Source: Candidatus Moranbacteria bacterium CG_4_9_14_3_um_filter_44_28 (GTDB lineage: Bacteria > Patescibacteriota > Minisyncoccia > Moranbacterales > UBA11712). Taken from it: a stretch of 46,845 nucleotides of DNA. The position numbers were made by a program, and so were the translations under genes. Below the pieces are notes generated by a model that saw nothing but the letters and a program-made list of their open reading frames with translations, was not told the DNA's origin and did not search any database. Location of the stretch: NCBI GenBank assembly GCA_002790655.1, contig PFVO01000043.1, forward strand, positions 1 to 46,845, read 5' to 3'. Shown one piece after another: positions 29,921 through 38,530 of the stretch; within the stretch, counting starts at the first letter, position 1, and the number at the start of each line of letters is the position of its first letter.

Positions 29921-30964
29921 TTACTGACTATTCTCCAGCGCTTGGATCCCCGGCAGTTTTTTTCCGGCGAGAAACTCAAGCATTGCTCCCCCGCCAGAGG
30001 AGATAAAGTTGAATTTGTCCGCGCTGTTTTGAAAATCAATATATTCCAGCGTTTCTCCGCCCCCGGCGATTTTGTAGGCGTCGGCTCCGCAAATTGCTTT
30101 GAATATTGCGTCCGTCCCTCTTCGATAGGTCTCTTCTTCAAATTTTCCCATTGGACCATTCCAGACGATAAACGAAGCGGCGGAAATCGCCCGGCCGTAT
30201 TTCTCCATCGTCTTGGAACCGATATCGAAGTTTCCAGCGGAAAAATCTTCCGGCAAAACAACATTTTGCGGGAACTTCGTATTTTGTTCTTTGGCTTCAA
30301 CAGCCACTTTCCCGCCGATGAGAACCACATCGTAAGTCTTGGCCAGATTTTCAATGACCGGAAGCTTGGTTTCGATTTTTGCTCCGCCGATTATGGCAAG
30401 AGACGGCCTTTTGGACGGCTTGAGAGCCTGCGTTAGCTCCTTGATTTCTTTTTCCATCAGCAATCCCGCACAGGAGGGTTTCCAGCGGGGAATTTGAGCA
30501 ATGGATGCGTGAGCCCGGTGAGAGACGCTGAAAGCGTCGTTCACAAACACCCCGAAATGGTGACAAAGGTTAACAGCAAATTGTTCGTCGTTTTTTTCTT
30601 CTTCCGGATAAAAGCGGATATTTTCCGCGAGGGCCGCTTCCCCATTGCCCAGATTTCGAATCGTTTTATCGCCCTCTTCGTCAATAATATCATCAATAAA
30701 TTTTATTTCTTTCTTGAGCAATTTTCCCAGTCTATCGGCAACGGGTTTCAGTGAAAATTCAGGCGCGGCCTTTCCATCCGGCCGGCCCAAGTGAGAAATA
30801 ATAACAATTTTTGATTTCGGCTGTTTGAGAATATATTCGATCGTTGGCAGAGTGAGACGAATTCGCGAATCATCTTTAACAGCGCCGCCTTCAAGCGGAA
30901 TATTATAATCAACTCTGACTAACACACGTTTATTTTTAAAATCCAAATCAGCTAAATTTTTCAT
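29921..30964 (-). CDS. pgk: Phosphoglycerate kinase, short form
   Basis: Makes ATP from 1,3-bisphosphoglycerate. Motifs: RVLVRVDYNIPL, SHLGRPDG, ENIRFYPEE, VNDAFSVSHRAHAS, WNGPMGKFE and the C-terminal nucleotide loop GGGETLE...SSGGGAMLEFL. At 347 aa it is about 45 residues shorter than most bacterial enzymes. The gap falls after VLIGGKVA, where others continue with a helix-rich stretch before LPVD. I use ATG 30964 behind GAGGAG; a GTG at 30979 is the alternative. First gene of the pgk-eno-gpmI-kinase row. Confidence 0.94.
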   Translation of the reverse strand: MKNLADLDFKNKRVLVRVDYNIPLEGGAVKDDSRIRLTLPTIEYILKQPKSKIVIISHLGRPDGKAAPEFSLKPVADRLGKLLKKEIKFIDDIIDEEGDKTIRNLGNGEAALAENIRFYPEEEKNDEQFAVNLCHHFGVFVNDAFSVSHRAHASIAQIPRWKPSCAGLLMEKEIKELTQALKPSKRPSLAIIGGAKIETKLPVIENLAKTYDVVLIGGKVAVEAKEQNTKFPQNVVLPEDFSAGNFDIGSKTMEKYGRAISAASFIVWNGPMGKFEEETYRRGTDAIFKAICGADAYKIAGGGETLEYIDFQNSADKFNFISSGGGAMLEFLAGKKLPGIQALENSQ

Positions 30965-31035
30965 AAAATGACTCCTCACCCTTCGGGTGACACCAAAATT
31001 TTTAATTTTTAACTTTAAATTTTTAATTTAAACTA

Positions 31036-32124
31036 TCATCCCATGCCCAATATCCCGATAATAAGCCCCATTCCGGCGGCCACGCCAGTCAGGATCCAAG
31101 CGCGCATTGTCACTTTCGTTTCCGGCCACCCGACGGCTTCAAAATGGTGGTGAATCGGGGTGGAGAGAAATATTTTGCGTCCGAATAGTTTTTTTGAAGT
31201 CAGCTGGATTATGACCGAACCGGATTCAATTACATAAACGAGACAGATTATGGGAAGAACTAAAACAGAGTTAGTAAGCATGGCAATCACGGCCAGTGTC
31301 GCGCCGAGCGAAACCGCTCCGGTATCCCCCATAAAGAACCGGGCCGGATAAATATTGAACCATAAAAACGCCAGAAGCGCGCCGCAAACCGCAGCGCAAA
31401 AAGCGGCAAGGTCAATCTTGCTCTGGGCAAAAGCAATCACGCCGAAGGCGGCATAAGCAATCAGAAGAATTCCGCCATTTAGGCCGTCTAAGCCGTCCGT
31501 TATGTTGGAAGAAAAAGCGGTTGCCAAAACCACAAAAGTAAAAAAGGGAATATACCACCAGCCGATATCGAAATTTCCTATTCCCGGAACATGAATTGAG
31601 TCATACTCGAGTTTATAGTGGAACCAAAGGGCGCCGAGAACGGCAATGATAACCAGCCAGCCGAAGCGGTATAAAAAACGGATGCCCCCGCCCTTATTCG
31701 ATCCCCAGCCGCGAACGCTGAAGATATCGTCAAAGGCTCCCAAGATTGCCGCCGAAATAAGGGCGAAAAAAGGAAGCCAGGTTTGCGAACGGCTCAAAAA
31801 ATCAAGGCGGGTTATCAGTTTGGCGCTGAAAAAGGGTGTCAGGTAATGCATAAAAACCGCTAGAAACAAAACCGTAACCCAAATCAGAGCGCCGCCCATC
31901 GAAGGAGTGCCGCTTTTATCTTTGTGAAGCTCGTGATAGATTGGGGCTTTTTTTCCGTCAACGGAAGTTTTTTTGATTTTCACGCCGATTTTGTATTTAT
32001 ACAAAAAATGCGTGAGAATTGGTGTCCAAACCATCGCAGTGACAAACGCCAAAATCCCCAAAATCCAGATTTTGAGCACGGCCATCGCGGCGGGAATGGT
32101 TGTAATATCGGCAAATTTAAACAT
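31036..32124 (-). CDS. mraY: Phospho-N-acetylmuramoyl-pentapeptide transferase MraY
   Basis: Forms lipid I from UDP-MurNAc-pentapeptide and undecaprenyl phosphate. It is polytopic (about ten TM helices). HKDKSGTPSMGG, the catalytic AFDDIFSV and NITDGLDGLNGG motifs, MGDTGAVSLGA and STPIHHHFEAVGWPE are all present. I take ATG 32124 (MFKFADI); the GTG at 32130 lies in an intergenic repeat. It stands apart from a mur/dcw cluster, next to a D,D-carboxypeptidase. The 85-nt gap upstream holds AT-rich repeats (ACGAATTACGAAC and inverted relatives). Confidence 0.95.
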   Translation of the reverse strand: MFKFADITTIPAAMAVLKIWILGILAFVTAMVWTPILTHFLYKYKIGVKIKKTSVDGKKAPIYHELHKDKSGTPSMGGALIWVTVLFLAVFMHYLTPFFSAKLITRLDFLSRSQTWLPFFALISAAILGAFDDIFSVRGWGSNKGGGIRFLYRFGWLVIIAVLGALWFHYKLEYDSIHVPGIGNFDIGWWYIPFFTFVVLATAFSSNITDGLDGLNGGILLIAYAAFGVIAFAQSKIDLAAFCAAVCGALLAFLWFNIYPARFFMGDTGAVSLGATLAVIAMLTNSVLVLPIICLVYVIESGSVIIQLTSKKLFGRKIFLSTPIHHHFEAVGWPETKVTMRAWILTGVAAGMGLIIGILGMG

Positions 32125-32209
32125 ACTCACGAATTACGAACTAATTACAGCGAATAGGAGCGGATATTCGTTCTTATTCGTTTTTAATTCGTTCTTTTAT
32201 TCGCGAGTT

Positions 32210-33238
32210 TTACTTCCACTCGTAATTCTCGAAAGTCCAGTTGATTAGTTTGGCCATATCCTCCCAGCGGTTGTTGTCGTTTAGAATCACAGCCACAATT
32301 TTGTGTTTTCCGGTAGCTGGATCGGCGGCGGCCAGAAGAAGCGATTTCCCGGCGTTATAGGTGAATCCGGTTTTTCCGCCAAGGCAATTCGGGATTTGCC
32401 CGATCAGCAGATCCGTATTCTTGAGCCGATGCGAATATTTTCCGTCGCAAGAGCCGATTTCAATTTCCGACATTTTCATAATACTCCAAATTAGGTCATA
32501 CTTCATTGAATAGGCTGTCACTCTGGCAATATCGTAGGCCGAAGAATAGCAATCGTCCTCGTCCAGCCCCGAGGGATTGCAAAATTTTGAGTCGCCCAAA
32601 TTCAATTCCTCCGCCTTTTCATTCATAAGGCGGGCAAATTCCTTTTGCGAGCCGGCAATGTGATTTCCAAGAGCGATAGCCGCGTCGTTGGCGCTGTTAA
32701 GAAGCATTGCCATCAGCAAGTCTTTGACGGTTACTTTTTCGCCTTCGTGCAGGCGCTCGTCAACACAGTAACCGCTTCTGGGACAGCCGACTTTCGTTCC
32801 CTCGGCCAAAATTGCCTCTTCGCTTATTGTAACCTGTTCATCCAAATTTTTCACTCTCTCCATGACAATTATCGCGGTCATTATTTTGGTAAGCGAAGCG
32901 ATAGGCGTGCGATTGCGGCCGTTGTCATAGTGAAGAATCGTACCCGAGTCAACGTCAAGAACAACCGAGGAGTCGGCGAATACTTTTGTATTGTAATAAT
33001 TTTTCCCGCGCTGGGGAATATAGCCGGAACCCCCGAATCCTTCATTTTGTTTTTTTTCTCCTGTGAGGCTTCCTTTGAAGCTTTTTTCAGGAGCGGAATT
33101 CCCGCTGTTTTTCGCGTCAGAGACTCCCTCGATTTTGTTTTGATCAGGCGCCGCGCTTTTCGGCGCGTTGAGAAAACCAATAAAATAATATTGGAAAGGA
33201 AGGAGGAGAAATATCAGAATTGTAACAAAAATATTCAT
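32210..33238 (-). CDS. D-alanyl-D-alanine carboxypeptidase (PBP5/DacA-like)
   Basis: 342-aa serine peptidase that trims pentapeptide stems. The N-terminal hydrophobic segment (about 4-22) may be a signal or anchor, followed by a low-complexity linker. The catalytic motifs are SLTK (in PIASLTKIM), SAN (in LLNSANDAA) and KTG (in LGGKTGFTYNAG). There is no clear C-terminal PBP5 beta domain, so it is a minimal family-S11 form. It overlaps the scpB stop by 4 nt. Confidence 0.93.
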   Translation of the reverse strand: MNIFVTILIFLLLPFQYYFIGFLNAPKSAAPDQNKIEGVSDAKNSGNSAPEKSFKGSLTGEKKQNEGFGGSGYIPQRGKNYYNTKVFADSSVVLDVDSGTILHYDNGRNRTPIASLTKIMTAIIVMERVKNLDEQVTISEEAILAEGTKVGCPRSGYCVDERLHEGEKVTVKDLLMAMLLNSANDAAIALGNHIAGSQKEFARLMNEKAEELNLGDSKFCNPSGLDEDDCYSSAYDIARVTAYSMKYDLIWSIMKMSEIEIGSCDGKYSHRLKNTDLLIGQIPNCLGGKTGFTYNAGKSLLLAAADPATGKHKIVAVILNDNNRWEDMAKLINWTFENYEWK

Positions 33239-33789
33239 AGCTTTGCAGAATCATCTAATAGTTCTTCAACTTTTTCATTTTGAGACAAAGTCTTCCAGTC
33301 GGGCAGTTCACCGGCGCTTTGAATTCCGAGTGTCTTTAAGAAATCAAAAGAAATTTCATAGAGATATCCGCGAATGTCAACTGTTTCTTTGCGTTCCACG
33401 AGCCCGCGCATAAGAAGGCTCCGCAGAACAAAACTGGAATTGACTCCTCGGATCGCCTCGACCTGCGCTCTTGTAACCGGGCCTCTGTAGGCGACAATGG
33501 AAAGCGTTTCCAGAGCCAATTTTGAAAGTTCAGAGCTTATCTCGCCGGACACAAGCCGGTTCACGTAATCGGCATTTTCCGGATCAGTTCCCAATTGAAC
33601 AGAATCAGCTTTTTTTATTATTTTTAAGCCTCTTTTTTGCTCACTGCAGTCTTTCTCCATCGCCCGAAGTGATTCTTCTATTTCATTCTTTCCTGTATTG
33701 CAAATCTTGGCAAGGCGGGAAATTTTTATCGGCTCTCCGGAAATAAAAAGAAGACTTTCGAGAACAGATTTTAGTTTTGTTGCGTCCAT
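33235..33789 (-). CDS. scpB: Segregation and condensation protein B
   Basis: 184-aa ScpB, a winged-helix kite subunit of the bacterial condensin SMC-ScpAB. Recognised by LKSVLESLLFISGEPI at the N-terminus and LALETLSIVAYRGPVTRAQVEAIRGV in two adjacent pieces in the second winged helix. It starts 3 nt after scpA stops and overlaps the carboxypeptidase start by 4 nt. Confidence 0.94.
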   Translation of the reverse strand: MDATKLKSVLESLLFISGEPIKISRLAKICNTGKNEIEESLRAMEKDCSEQKRGLKIIKKADSVQLGTDPENADYVNRLVSGEISSELSKLALETLSIVAYRGPVTRAQVEAIRGVNSSFVLRSLLMRGLVERKETVDIRGYLYEISFDFLKTLGIQSAGELPDWKTLSQNEKVEELLDDSAKL

Positions 33790-33792
33790 AAT

Positions 33793-34494
33793 TCAGAATT
33801 TCTTTATTTTTATCTCCTCAAATAGCTTGTTTTGCTCCACCGAGACAATTCTCTGCTTCACGAGTTCCAGGAGTGCCAAAAAACTCACGATTACCTCCAC
33901 TCTGTCCCCGGCTGAATTTTTCAGCTGGGAAAAACCGACCTCAACTCTTTCTTGAAGGGTTTTTTGAAGTTCGTTGATTTTTTCTTCCAGGGTTATTATA
34001 TCACGAACTGTTTCCTTGGGAAGCTTCTCCGGCAGAACAATCTGATCAATGATTTTTCGAAATGTTTTCTTGAGGTCAAAGGCGCTGACGTTTTTCGGAG
34101 GAGAGAAAACTGCCGAAACTCCCAAGAGATAATCACGGGAAAACAACCGGTTCCTGTTTTTCAAAAGAAAACTGATTTTGTCTGCCGCCTCCTTGAATTG
34201 CTTGTATAGTTTCAATTGCTCTTCAAGGTCTTTGATTTCTTTTTCTTCTTCGGGCGCAACTTCAAGAGTCGGCAATATGCTCCGCGACTTGATAAGAATG
34301 ATTTTGGAAGCGATGTTCACGAACTCGGCCAGGTTTTCAAGGCTGATATTTTCCTCGCTTCTCATAAACTCCAGATAATCATTAGCCACTTTCGCGATTG
34401 ACATTTCGGCAATATCAAGACGACGCTCCTCGATAAGTTCGAGGAGCAAATCAAGCGGACCTTCGAATTTTTCAAGCTTTACATTGAAAATCAT
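33793..34494 (-). CDS. scpA: Segregation and condensation protein A
   Basis: About 233-aa ScpA kleisin that links SMC heads and binds ScpB. The N-terminus VKLEKFEGPLDLLLELIEER is diagnostic, then DIAEMSIAKVANDYLEFM. I start at ATG 34494 (MIFNVK). The GTG at 34515 would add seven residues encoded by the repeat of 34504-34555, which is unlikely to be coding. Followed directly by scpB. Confidence 0.94.
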   Translation of the reverse strand: MIFNVKLEKFEGPLDLLLELIEERRLDIAEMSIAKVANDYLEFMRSEENISLENLAEFVNIASKIILIKSRSILPTLEVAPEEEKEIKDLEEQLKLYKQFKEAADKISFLLKNRNRLFSRDYLLGVSAVFSPPKNVSAFDLKKTFRKIIDQIVLPEKLPKETVRDIITLEEKINELQKTLQERVEVGFSQLKNSAGDRVEVIVSFLALLELVKQRIVSVEQNKLFEEIKIKKF

Positions 34495-34503
34495 GGAGCA
34501 TGA

Positions 34504-34555
34504 AACATGGAACACATAACAAAATTTGTTCCATGTTATGTGCTATGTGTTATGT
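34504..34555. repeat. Palindromic/direct repeat between the ybaK-like gene and scpA
   Basis: AACATGGAACA (34505-34515) and TGTTCCATGTT (34529-34539) form an inverted repeat. The words ACATAACA, TGTTATGT and TATGTGTTATGTG repeat around it. It abuts the last codons of the YbaK-like gene, whose C-terminal residues may be element-derived. Confidence 0.55.
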
Positions 34556-35058
34556 GAAGAAAAACTTCCCTTCACTGGTTCCTCGTTTTTGAGATACTGC
34601 TTTGCCGCAATTTTGATCGAATATTCATATTCTCCCGATCCGACATATAAATTCTTCTGCTTGGCAAGCGCGTTGTCAATGAAAATATCAAGCTTCAGAA
34701 ATTCCCGAAAGGCGGGGGTGGCTCCCACTTTTCCGGAAATATTTTTTTTCATCCAGACCTCTTTGGCGAGATCAAGGGATTTTGCTGGTGCCAATTTTTT
34801 CTTTTTCCGGTCGGCGTTAATGGTTTTTTGCAGTTTCTTCTTGTCCAGCCGTTTGTTGGCCGGGACAAGCGCCAATAGATAATCTCTGTCTGCCTTAACA
34901 ACCAGCGCCTTCACAATTTCTTCCGGCTTCATCTTTTTCTCTTGTTTCTGCGTTGTCCGCGCTGTGTCATATGCTGTATAAGTGGTTTTATGCTCGATTA
35001 TCTCGAATTTGTATTTTTTCTTTTTGAGATAATCGAGGATTTTTTTGGAGATGGGCAT
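34543..35058 (-). CDS. YbaK/aminoacyl-tRNA-deacylase-like protein
   Basis: 171 aa with the YbaK/ProX fold pattern: an N-terminal KKKYKFEIIEHKTTYTA start, the conserved Lys in EEIVKALVVKAD, LLALVPANKRLD, and the G-GAtP-like segment SGKVGATPAF. Such proteins hydrolyse mischarged tRNAs (for example Cys- or Ala-tRNAPro). Substrate specificity cannot be assigned. It lies 37 nt after the MFS gene. Its last residues run into an intergenic repeat. Confidence 0.82.
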   Translation of the reverse strand: MPISKKILDYLKKKKYKFEIIEHKTTYTAYDTARTTQKQEKKMKPEEIVKALVVKADRDYLLALVPANKRLDKKKLQKTINADRKKKKLAPAKSLDLAKEVWMKKNISGKVGATPAFREFLKLDIFIDNALAKQKNLYVGSGEYEYSIKIAAKQYLKNEEPVKGSFSSHNT

Positions 35059-35095
35059 AATATTAAGTTAAAAATTAAAAGTGCAAAGTAAAAAG

Positions 35096-36295
35096 TTATT
35101 TGCATTTTTTTGCCTGAGGCGGAATTCGGCTGCTGGCCAGATTGAAGGAAGTCGGTATTCCGCTCAAAGCCATTATCCCGATTATAGCAAAAATTGCCTT
35201 TATTTGGAATAAATATACGACAGGCGCGGCAATAGCAGCTCCAATTACATACGAAAGTGGAGTCACATTGCGAAAAAAGTCTATTATATCCACGTCGCGA
35301 CAGTCAACGCGCTTATAAAAATAAGAATCTCTCAAAACTTCCGTGAGACTGGCGCCGATGCGAGTGCAGAATAGGATTCCCGCCCAGGCAAGAAAGTTTT
35401 GGGAATTAATAAAAGTCATAGTGATTGTGGATAAACCAATAATTAAAAGAGCAAACGGCAGGATGTTTTTTTCTTCAATTTTTTTATCAGCTAGGTAGCC
35501 AATGGAATATTCAATGAGGATAAAAGGAATCAGCATTAGTGTGAACATCTTTCCCATATCGGCCCAGGAAAATCCCAATTCTAAAAGACGCAAGGGGGTA
35601 TAAATAATCATTAAGGCATAGAAAACCTGCAAAAGGAATGAAATATAATAGATTTTCATTACATTCTTCCGTTGAATTATTTTGCGGATGACGTCAATAA
35701 AATTTATTTTTTCTACTGCCTCATGATTTATACTTCTAAATTTCCAAAACGCTATAGCCAGAATAGGGATGAAAAAAATAAACGAAGCCTTGAGGGAAGC
35801 CTGAAATCCGTAACGGCTTACCAGCAATCCAGCCACTACCGGGGAAAGAACGTAACCGGCGCTGGTTATGGTTAGATACAAACCTCTTATTCTCCCCGTA
35901 ACCTTATCGGCTGAGAAATTTTCCAGCATTATGTCAAAATCCAGCCAAGTGAGAGCCGCTGCAATCATATAAGCAGCCATTAACCAGGCACTATATTTAT
36001 TAACAGGAGTAAAAGCAAGGGCTAGAATTATTAAGCCTTTTAAAGTAAGCGAAGTCAGAAAAACCTTAGACTTTCCATAGATCCTAATAAGATGATGCCA
36101 ACTCGAAATTAAAACTAGGGTAATAAGGTAAGCAATAATATAAAAAGAAGTAATATTATTACTTCCTATGGCCGTTTTGATATAGTCTGATTCCAGATAC
36201 AAAACAAAAGCTGAAGTAGCACCGAGGAAAAAAGAGGAAAAATACAAATACTTCAGTAATTTTTTGTTGAAATGTTCTTTGTGTTTTAGATTCAT
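35096..36295 (-). CDS. Major facilitator superfamily transporter
   Basis: 399 aa with about 12 hydrophobic helices in two halves. The loop between TM2 and TM3 reads RIYGKSKV, and the mid-protein motif RGLYLTITSAGYVLSPVVAGLL is typical of MFS efflux-type carriers. The substrate is not predictable. Its ATG overlaps the aspS stop by 4 nt, so it is co-expressed with aspS. Confidence 0.88.
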   Translation of the reverse strand: MNLKHKEHFNKKLLKYLYFSSFFLGATSAFVLYLESDYIKTAIGSNNITSFYIIAYLITLVLISSWHHLIRIYGKSKVFLTSLTLKGLIILALAFTPVNKYSAWLMAAYMIAAALTWLDFDIMLENFSADKVTGRIRGLYLTITSAGYVLSPVVAGLLVSRYGFQASLKASFIFFIPILAIAFWKFRSINHEAVEKINFIDVIRKIIQRKNVMKIYYISFLLQVFYALMIIYTPLRLLELGFSWADMGKMFTLMLIPFILIEYSIGYLADKKIEEKNILPFALLIIGLSTITMTFINSQNFLAWAGILFCTRIGASLTEVLRDSYFYKRVDCRDVDIIDFFRNVTPLSYVIGAAIAAPVVYLFQIKAIFAIIGIMALSGIPTSFNLASSRIPPQAKKCK

Positions 36296-37608
36296 GGAGC
36301 CAGCCTTTTAACATCTCTCGGAAAGAGTATGGCCTCCTTGACGTTCTTGAGACCGAGAATTTTTTGGACAATCCGTTCGCTTCCCAGCCCCCAGCCTCCG
36401 TGAGGCGGCATTCCATATTTGAAAATTTGAAGATAATATTTAAAGTCATCGGGATTAAGTTTCTTTTTTTTCATATTTTCCACCAGCTGGTTGTAATCGT
36501 GGATTCTTTGTCCCCCTGAAGCCAGTTCTATTCCCCGATAAAGCAAATCGAAGCCGAAGGTTTCTTTTGGATCATCAGGATTCGGCATGATGTACATCGG
36601 GCGAATGTCCCAGGGATAATTAGTCAGGAATATAAAATCACTCCGGTGTTCTTTTTTAGCCCACTCGCAAATTAGGCGCTCTCCTTCCGGATCAATGTCA
36701 ATGCCTTCTATTTCCTTTTTAAATTCTTTTTTGAGGATATCAACGGCGTCCGCTAGTTTCAGGCGCGGGAATTTTTTTGGAATATTGACTTTGGCGCCGT
36801 ATATTTCAAGTTCTTTCTTACAATTTTTTTGCACTTCGCTCAAAACATATTTCATCGTTTCCTCAAGTTCGTCCATAACATCGTCCGGACCGTCAATAAA
36901 ACCCATTTCAGCGTCGAGGCCGACAAATTCATTGATGTGGCGGCTGGTAAAATGGGGCTCGGCGCGAAAAACGGAACCGATTTCAAAAACTCTCTCAAAA
37001 GCCCCGACACCCGCCTGCTTGAAAAATTGGGGACTTTGAGCCAAAAAAGCGTCGCGGTCGAAGTATTTTATTTTAAAAAAATTGGCTCCGCCTTCAGTGG
37101 CTCCGGAGAGAATTTTTGGAGTTTTTATTTCCAGAAATCCGCGCGAGCGCATAAAATTCACATAAGCTTTGAGAACCTCGGCATAAACCTTGAAAATCGC
37201 TCCCACCTTTTCGTTTCGGATGGTGAGATTGCGATAGTCAAGAAGCGTTTCGATGTGCAAATTCATATCATCAAGCGAAATATCAATTAGTAGCTCCTCC
37301 ACTTCCGAAAGAATTTTAATTTCCTTCACGTTGAGTTCGATTTTTCCCGTTTCAAGACCGGGATTGATGAGTTTCGCCGGCCTGTTTTTCACAGTTCCTG
37401 CAATTTCAAGAACCCATTGGGATCTGATTTTTTTCAATTCCCCGTAATTTTTTGCTCCCGGAGAAATTACGCACTGCAAAATTCCGCTTCGGTCGCGAAG
37501 GTCAATAAAAATAATTTTCCCGTGGTCGCGGCGGACGTGAACCCAGCCACAGACTTTCACAGGCTGGCCGGTTTTTTGAATTGTTTCGGAAATGAGAGTG
37601 CGTTGCAT
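36292..37608 (-). CDS. aspS: Aspartyl-tRNA synthetase, archaeal/short type
   Basis: 438-aa class II synthetase. An N-terminal OB-fold (VCGWVHVRRDHGKIIFIDLRD) precedes the catalytic core, with HFTSRHINEFVGLDAEMGF and the C-terminal motif 3 GMPPHGGWGLGSERIV. It lacks the large GAD insertion of the usual bacterial AspRS (about 590 aa) and resembles the archaeal/eukaryotic type, often non-discriminating (charging tRNA-Asn too, with GatCAB). Whether it is non-discriminating is inference. Start is ATG at 37608. Confidence 0.94.
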   Translation of the reverse strand: MQRTLISETIQKTGQPVKVCGWVHVRRDHGKIIFIDLRDRSGILQCVISPGAKNYGELKKIRSQWVLEIAGTVKNRPAKLINPGLETGKIELNVKEIKILSEVEELLIDISLDDMNLHIETLLDYRNLTIRNEKVGAIFKVYAEVLKAYVNFMRSRGFLEIKTPKILSGATEGGANFFKIKYFDRDAFLAQSPQFFKQAGVGAFERVFEIGSVFRAEPHFTSRHINEFVGLDAEMGFIDGPDDVMDELEETMKYVLSEVQKNCKKELEIYGAKVNIPKKFPRLKLADAVDILKKEFKKEIEGIDIDPEGERLICEWAKKEHRSDFIFLTNYPWDIRPMYIMPNPDDPKETFGFDLLYRGIELASGGQRIHDYNQLVENMKKKKLNPDDFKYYLQIFKYGMPPHGGWGLGSERIVQKILGLKNVKEAILFPRDVKRLAP

Positions 37609-37614
37609 ATTTTA

Positions 37615-37660
37615 AACATTCAATGTTAGGGAAAACCTAACATTGAATGTTAGGTTTTCC
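37615..37660. repeat. Overlapping palindromes between aspS and the double-receiver gene
   Basis: GGAAAACCTAACATT (37630-37644) and AATGTTAGGTTTTCC (37646-37660) are perfect complements around one base, a 31-bp near-perfect palindrome. A second arm AACATTCAATGTTAGG (37615-37630) can pair with CCTAACATTGAATGTT instead, giving alternative folds. The palindrome includes the last three codons and stop of the response regulator. Confidence 0.7.
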
Positions 37661-38468
37661 TGGCAATCAACTCCTTCACCTCCTCCGCCACTTCGCCCGG
37701 AGTGACTTGGGTTTTGATGTGATAGGCGTCCGCGCCCAGCTCCATCGCCTTCTTCACTTCGCTGTCGAGAGCCGAATTGGAAAGAATGATGATCGGAATA
37801 TTTTTAGTGTTAACGTTCACCCGCAATTCCTGAATTGCTTCGTAGCCGTTCATAGCCGGCATCATCATATCAAGAAGAATGCAGCTAAAACCGCCCTTTT
37901 CAGCCTCTTTAAGCCCCCAGCGACCGTTTTTGGCCGGCACAACTTCAAATCCTTCCTGCTTCAGCTTGTCGCCGAACATCTGAATAAAAATATCCTCGTC
38001 TTCTATAATCAAAACCCTATGGCCGTTTGATTCTTTTTTGGCTTCAGGAACAGCTTCGGGAGAACTAGCTGAAACAGAAGACTGCGGGGACTGAATGGTT
38101 TCGTAACCGAGAATTTTTTTCACTTCTTCGGCAAGCTGCGAAGGAGTGAAGCTTGATTTCGTCAAAAAGCCGGCCGCTCCCAAGCTCTTTGCTCTGTCCA
38201 TATCTTCTTTGGAAGACAAATTACTGAAAACGTATATTAGAACATTCTTGATATCCCGCTCCCTTTTCACAGCCTCCAATATCTCAAAGCCGTCCATATC
38301 GGGAAGAACAACGTCAAGTAAGACTAATTCCGGCTTCCAGTTTTTTATTTCATCCTTTGCTGTTGCTCCCGCAGTGACAATCTTCACCTCAAAACCAGCA
38401 TCTTGCAGTTTTTTTTCGTATATTTCAATCAGCATCGGATCATCCTCGACGATCATAATTTTGGCCAT
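37650..38468 (-). CDS. Response regulator with two tandem receiver domains
   Basis: 272 aa. The first receiver (about 2-122) has the acidic pair VEDD, phospho-Asp in LVLLDVVLPDMDG and Lys in GFLTKSS. The second (about 150-270) has IEDED, ILLDMMMPAMNG and YHIKTQ. A Ser/Pro/Glu-rich linker joins them. There is no output domain, so it acts by protein contacts or as a phosphate relay. Both phospho-acceptor sites are intact, unlike the receiver protein at 21892. The nearby histidine kinase (39893-41548) is a candidate partner. Confidence 0.9.
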   Translation of the reverse strand: MAKIMIVEDDPMLIEIYEKKLQDAGFEVKIVTAGATAKDEIKNWKPELVLLDVVLPDMDGFEILEAVKRERDIKNVLIYVFSNLSSKEDMDRAKSLGAAGFLTKSSFTPSQLAEEVKKILGYETIQSPQSSVSASSPEAVPEAKKESNGHRVLIIEDEDIFIQMFGDKLKQEGFEVVPAKNGRWGLKEAEKGGFSCILLDMMMPAMNGYEAIQELRVNVNTKNIPIIILSNSALDSEVKKAMELGADAYHIKTQVTPGEVAEEVKELIARKT

Positions 38469-38494
38469 AAAATCATTCTAGTATTTATGAACTT

Positions 38495-38500
38495 ATTATA
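38495..38500 (-). promoter_or_regulatory. -10 box of the double-receiver gene
   Basis: A perfect TATAAT preceded by TTG lies 26 nt before the ATG at 38468 on the minus strand. A -35 box at the right distance is poor (TTTCTA). Confidence 0.4.
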
Positions 38501-38530
38501 CAAAATTTCTTAGAAATTAGAAATTGCGCG

